Below are positions 7,515 through 9,528 of a DNA stretch of 9,528 nucleotides, one piece after another. Below the pieces are notes generated by a model. That model ran no database searches, was not told the DNA's origin, and saw only the letters and a program-made list of their open reading frames with translations. Each line of letters opens with the position of its first letter. The stretch's first letter is position 1. The DNA comes from Opitutia bacterium (GTDB lineage: Bacteria; Verrucomicrobiota; Verrucomicrobiia; Opitutales; Seribacteraceae): assembly GCA_018695085.1 (NCBI GenBank), contig JABHOU010000251.1, positions 1 through 9,528 of the forward strand, read 5' to 3'. The position numbers and the translations under genes are program-made.

Positions 7515-8291
7515 TTATTCGTTCAAGATAGGAAAAACCTTTGGTTGGCTACCATTGGAAGGGCGATCCACCCGACGTCGAAAAATGATCGTGTTGTCCA
7601 GTTCGAGGTCTGCCGTCCAGATGAATTTCGCTCCCTTGAAATCGACATCGTAGAAAGGTTGCTTGGGTCCGACCTGTTCTTCCGCGAACTCCTTAGCGTT
7701 GGCCCAGGATGAATCGTCGAATGCCACCGCATGCCAATCCTTGGGGATCGGGATGCGGGAAACCCGTGGATTCTTGACCTCGCCACCGATCGGACCATGG
7801 AAGAAGTTCTTGGCTTTCCAAGAGGAGTCAGTGACGGTTCCGTCCGAAAACTTCAGGATGAAGCCCCCGTCCCCAATGTTGGTATTCTTGTACTCCATTG
7901 CGGTTTGGGGATCCGCATTGTCCTTGGCCATCACGGCGATGGTCATGGGATACTTCGGCAACAGGTTCACCGAGATGACGTTGTGCGGAATGAACTTTAT
8001 GGAATCAACCGCCACCATCTCACCATTGACATATAAGACGAACCAATTGTCGGCGTAGACGTTTGCCTTGATCGTATCCTCGATGCGAGGTTTGCCCAGA
8101 CCGCCTCCGGGGCGTTGCTTGCCTCCCTTGACGCTACGACGCTTGCCGGGTGGCTTGGGCTTTGGCGTATCAACCGCCACAATGAAATCCTCATCCGAGG
8201 GATTGGGATTGTCAACCGACATGACCGGCAAAGCCAAGCAGGAAGACGTAAACATCATCAGTAAAGGGGGAATCGTTTTATTAGTTTTCAT
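7515..8291 (-). CDS. Small secreted beta-rich protein of unknown family, sulfatase-cluster member
   Basis: This 258-residue protein belongs to no family I can name. Residues 1-25 look like a signal peptide (KTNK then IPPLLMMFTSSCLALPVMS). Cys18 sits after TSS, which is a poor lipobox, so a lipoprotein is not claimed. Residues about 43-68 are a Pro, Gly, Lys and Arg-rich linker. Residues about 70-243 look like one beta-sandwich: ADNWFVLYVNGE (80-91), TIAVMAKDNAD (117-127), GDGGFILKFSDG (140-151), DWHAVAFDDSSW (185-196), FIWTADLELDNTIIFRRR (223-240). The aromatic and FDDSSW pattern recalls galactose-binding-like accessory domains of glycoside hydrolases, so carbohydrate binding is a reasonable guess, not a finding. 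ATG 8291 leaves 14 bp to the upstream sulfatase stop. A GTG at 8309 would overlap that stop as GTGA but would put six extra residues before the signal peptide. It likely shares a transcript with both flanking sulfatase genes. Confidence 0.85.
   Translation of the reverse strand: MKTNKTIPPLLMMFTSSCLALPVMSVDNPNPSDEDFIVAVDTPKPKPPGKRRSVKGGKQRPGGGLGKPRIEDTIKANVYADNWFVLYVNGEMVAVDSIKFIPHNVISVNLLPKYPMTIAVMAKDNADPQTAMEYKNTNIGDGGFILKFSDGTVTDSSWKAKNFFHGPIGGEVKNPRVSRIPIPKDWHAVAFDDSSWANAKEFAEEQVGPKQPFYDVDFKGAKFIWTADLELDNTIIFRRRVDRPSNGSQPKVFPILNE
8088..8165 (-). repeat. Pro/Gly/Lys-rich linker of the 258-residue protein
   Basis: Residues 43-68 of the protein include PKPKPPGKRR and KGGKQRPGGG. The segment is basic, flexible and low in complexity, and joins the mature N-terminus to the beta-rich domain. 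Its composition resembles linkers and tails in the two neighbouring sulfatase genes. Confidence 0.65.
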
Positions 8292-8305
8292 AAGATTGCA
8301 TCTCT

Positions 8306-9528
8306 TCACTTGGCTTTCTCTCGCTCTCCCTTGCCACCCTTCTTGCCTCCTCCTTTATCTCCTTTCTTCCCCTTGCCTTTGGACATCTCAGGAGGATTCG
8401 CAGGGTCGTATTTCGGGTTGGCTTTGGGCAGTTCGGCACCAACTAGGTCAAGGTAGAGATTGAGACGGTTGTGCAAGCGGATGGTTTCTTCAGGCATACT
8501 AGCGGAGAGGTCGTTCCTCTCGAAAAGATCCTTCGATAAATCGAACAGGCTCAACTTCCCCGTCTCGTAAAACTTCATCATCTTCAAATTGCCCAGAAAA
8601 ATGGCAGAATGAGGGGTATCTCCTTGATAATGTGGGAAATGAAAGACAAGTTCTTGACGCGGTCGCTTAACCTCTCCTTTCCCTGTCGCGAGCAAGGGCA
8701 GGATGCTCCCGCCTTCGATGCCCTCGGGCAAAGCCTGCTTCACACCTGCAATTTTGCAGAAAGTCGGGAAGAAATCATACCCCACCACGCGTGAATGACA
8801 AAAGCTATTGGGCTTTATGCCGGGGCCTCTGATGATAAGCGGGACGCGGATTCCACCTTCCCAGACGCCGCCTTTGCCTCCGCGCAAGCCACCTTTCTTT
8901 CCACCACCACCGCTCGCACCATTGTCAGCCATGTAAATGAGGTATGTGTTCCCACCGATTCCCAACCTCTCGATACCGTCCATCACCAGTCCGACACCGG
9001 TGTCAAGATCCTCCGTGATGGCAGCGCGGAGAATCCTCTTGTCGTCTCTTCCACCATTTGCGCCAAAGTACTTCTGTTTGGTTTCTTCAAATGCGTTCTC
9101 GGGGTAATGCAAGGCGTGATAAGAAAGTTGAATAAAGAAAGGTTTTCCCGTCTTGACGCTTTTCTCCATGAACGCATTGGCTCGACGCCCCATGCCAAAA
9201 ATATCGACTGGATTGGGATCCTTGAAGGGTGCCGCGTCCTTGTTGCCCGTGTCACCGTCGTGCTCGTCGTAACCGTGTTTCCCTGGCCCGTCTCCGGCAA
9301 GGTGCCATTTGCCGTAATGCGCGGTGGCATAGCCTGCTGTCTTGAGCATTTCTGCGATGGTCACCTCATCGGTCGACAAGTTCTTGTTGATTGCGGGGGG
9401 GATCAGCTTGAATCCATCCTCGGCTCTCATGGTTGGGGCGGCCTTGGTCCAACGCATCCGAGCAGGGCTTTTTCCCGTCTGCAGACTCACCCGAGTCGGC
9501 GAACAAACGGAAGCAGGCGAATATGCAG
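8306..9528 (-). CDS. Secreted-type formylglycine sulfatase (partial, N-terminus beyond right edge)
   Basis: The frame is open to the right edge; 406 residues are visible, starting just before the active site. Visible residues 8-12 read C-S-P-T-R (Cys codon 9503-9505), the site converted to formylglycine by sulfatase-modifying enzyme. Other active-site motifs are intact: GKWHL (about 72-76), YHALHYP with the catalytic His (about 136-142), ADN (about 200-202), and GGKGGVWEGG with Lys about 218. The protein should hydrolyse sulfate esters; the substrate, probably a sulfated carbohydrate, is not readable. The missing N-terminal part should hold the signal peptide and the first metal-binding Asp pair. 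A GTG at 9490 is only an internal codon, since the conserved motif lies upstream in the same frame. The last 25 residues are a Lys/Gly tail (GKGKKGDKGGGKKGGKG). The gene precedes the 258-residue protein by 14 bp. Confidence 0.93.
   Translation of the reverse strand, partial: AYSPASVCSPTRVSLQTGKSPARMRWTKAAPTMRAEDGFKLIPPAINKNLSTDEVTIAEMLKTAGYATAHYGKWHLAGDGPGKHGYDEHDGDTGNKDAAPFKDPNPVDIFGMGRRANAFMEKSVKTGKPFFIQLSYHALHYPENAFEETKQKYFGANGGRDDKRILRAAITEDLDTGVGLVMDGIERLGIGGNTYLIYMADNGASGGGGKKGGLRGGKGGVWEGGIRVPLIIRGPGIKPNSFCHSRVVGYDFFPTFCKIAGVKQALPEGIEGGSILPLLATGKGEVKRPRQELVFHFPHYQGDTPHSAIFLGNLKMMKFYETGKLSLFDLSKDLFERNDLSASMPEETIRLHNRLNLYLDLVGAELPKANPKYDPANPPEMSKGKGKKGDKGGGKKGGKGEREKAK
8309..8383 (-). 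repeat. Lys/Gly-rich C-terminal tail of the canonical sulfatase
   Basis: The last 25 residues contain GKGKKGDKGGGKKGGKG and then EREKAK. They follow the folded domain and a Pro/Asn-rich stretch (ANPKYDPANPPE). The tail is very basic and disordered, like the last 25 residues of the fusion sulfatase (4403-4477). Confidence 0.75.

Noticed and set aside
8292..8309. GTG start at 8309 overlapping the sulfatase stop
   Set aside because: The GTGA overlap is a plausible coupling, but ATG 8291 gives a standard signal peptide directly, so it was kept as the start.
8306..9490. Reading the right-hand sulfatase as a complete gene from GTG 9490
   Set aside because: The conserved C-S-P-T-R formylglycine motif lies upstream in the same frame (9491-9505), so the gene is cut by the window edge.

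Overview
The window comes from a Gram-negative bacterium of the PVC superphylum (Planctomycetota, Verrucomicrobiota or relatives). The evidence is a Pirellula/Verrucomicrobia-type dehydrogenase propeller fused to an SGNH-like domain, a YHYH protein, formylglycine-type sulfatases with lysine/glycine-rich tails, and a DUF5916-like protein ending as an outer-membrane barrel would. Base composition is moderate and fairly even. The sequence alone does not settle phylum or genus.

All five genes lie on the minus strand, so transcription runs from right to left. From the right edge they are: (1) the C-terminal part of a canonical secreted sulfatase, cut by the edge just upstream of its C-S-P-T-R formylglycine site; (2) after 14 bp, a small secreted beta-rich protein of unrecognised family; (3) after 19 bp, a 1031-residue secreted fusion of a YHYH domain, four EF-hand loops and a complete-length sulfatase domain; (4) after 141 bp, a 718-residue protein with a CBM9-like N-terminal domain and a DUF5916-type C-terminal region; (5) after 106 bp, a secreted protein with an SGNH/GDSL-like domain followed by a PVC-type dehydrogenase propeller, cut by the left edge. 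Genes 1 to 3 are packed like an operon. Genes 4 and 5 may belong to the same transcript or have their own promoters, but no convincing promoter or terminator is visible.

Every gene whose N-terminus is visible encodes a signal peptide, so the products should act in the periplasm, in the outer membrane or outside the cell. The likely theme is handling of sulfated carbohydrate at the cell surface: a sulfatase, a sulfatase-like fusion with predicted calcium and metal sites, a carbohydrate-binding-like outer-membrane protein, and an SGNH/dehydrogenase protein. The substrate is unknown and the joint role is inference from gene order.

The most notable points are the YHYH-EF-hand-sulfatase fusion; loss of two active-site residues in its sulfatase motif (Met695 and Asn697 in place of Lys and His) while the neighbouring sulfatase keeps them; and glycine/lysine-rich segments recurring in three consecutive genes. 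There is no gene-free stretch longer than 141 bp. No RNA gene, CRISPR array, insertion sequence or attachment site was seen.
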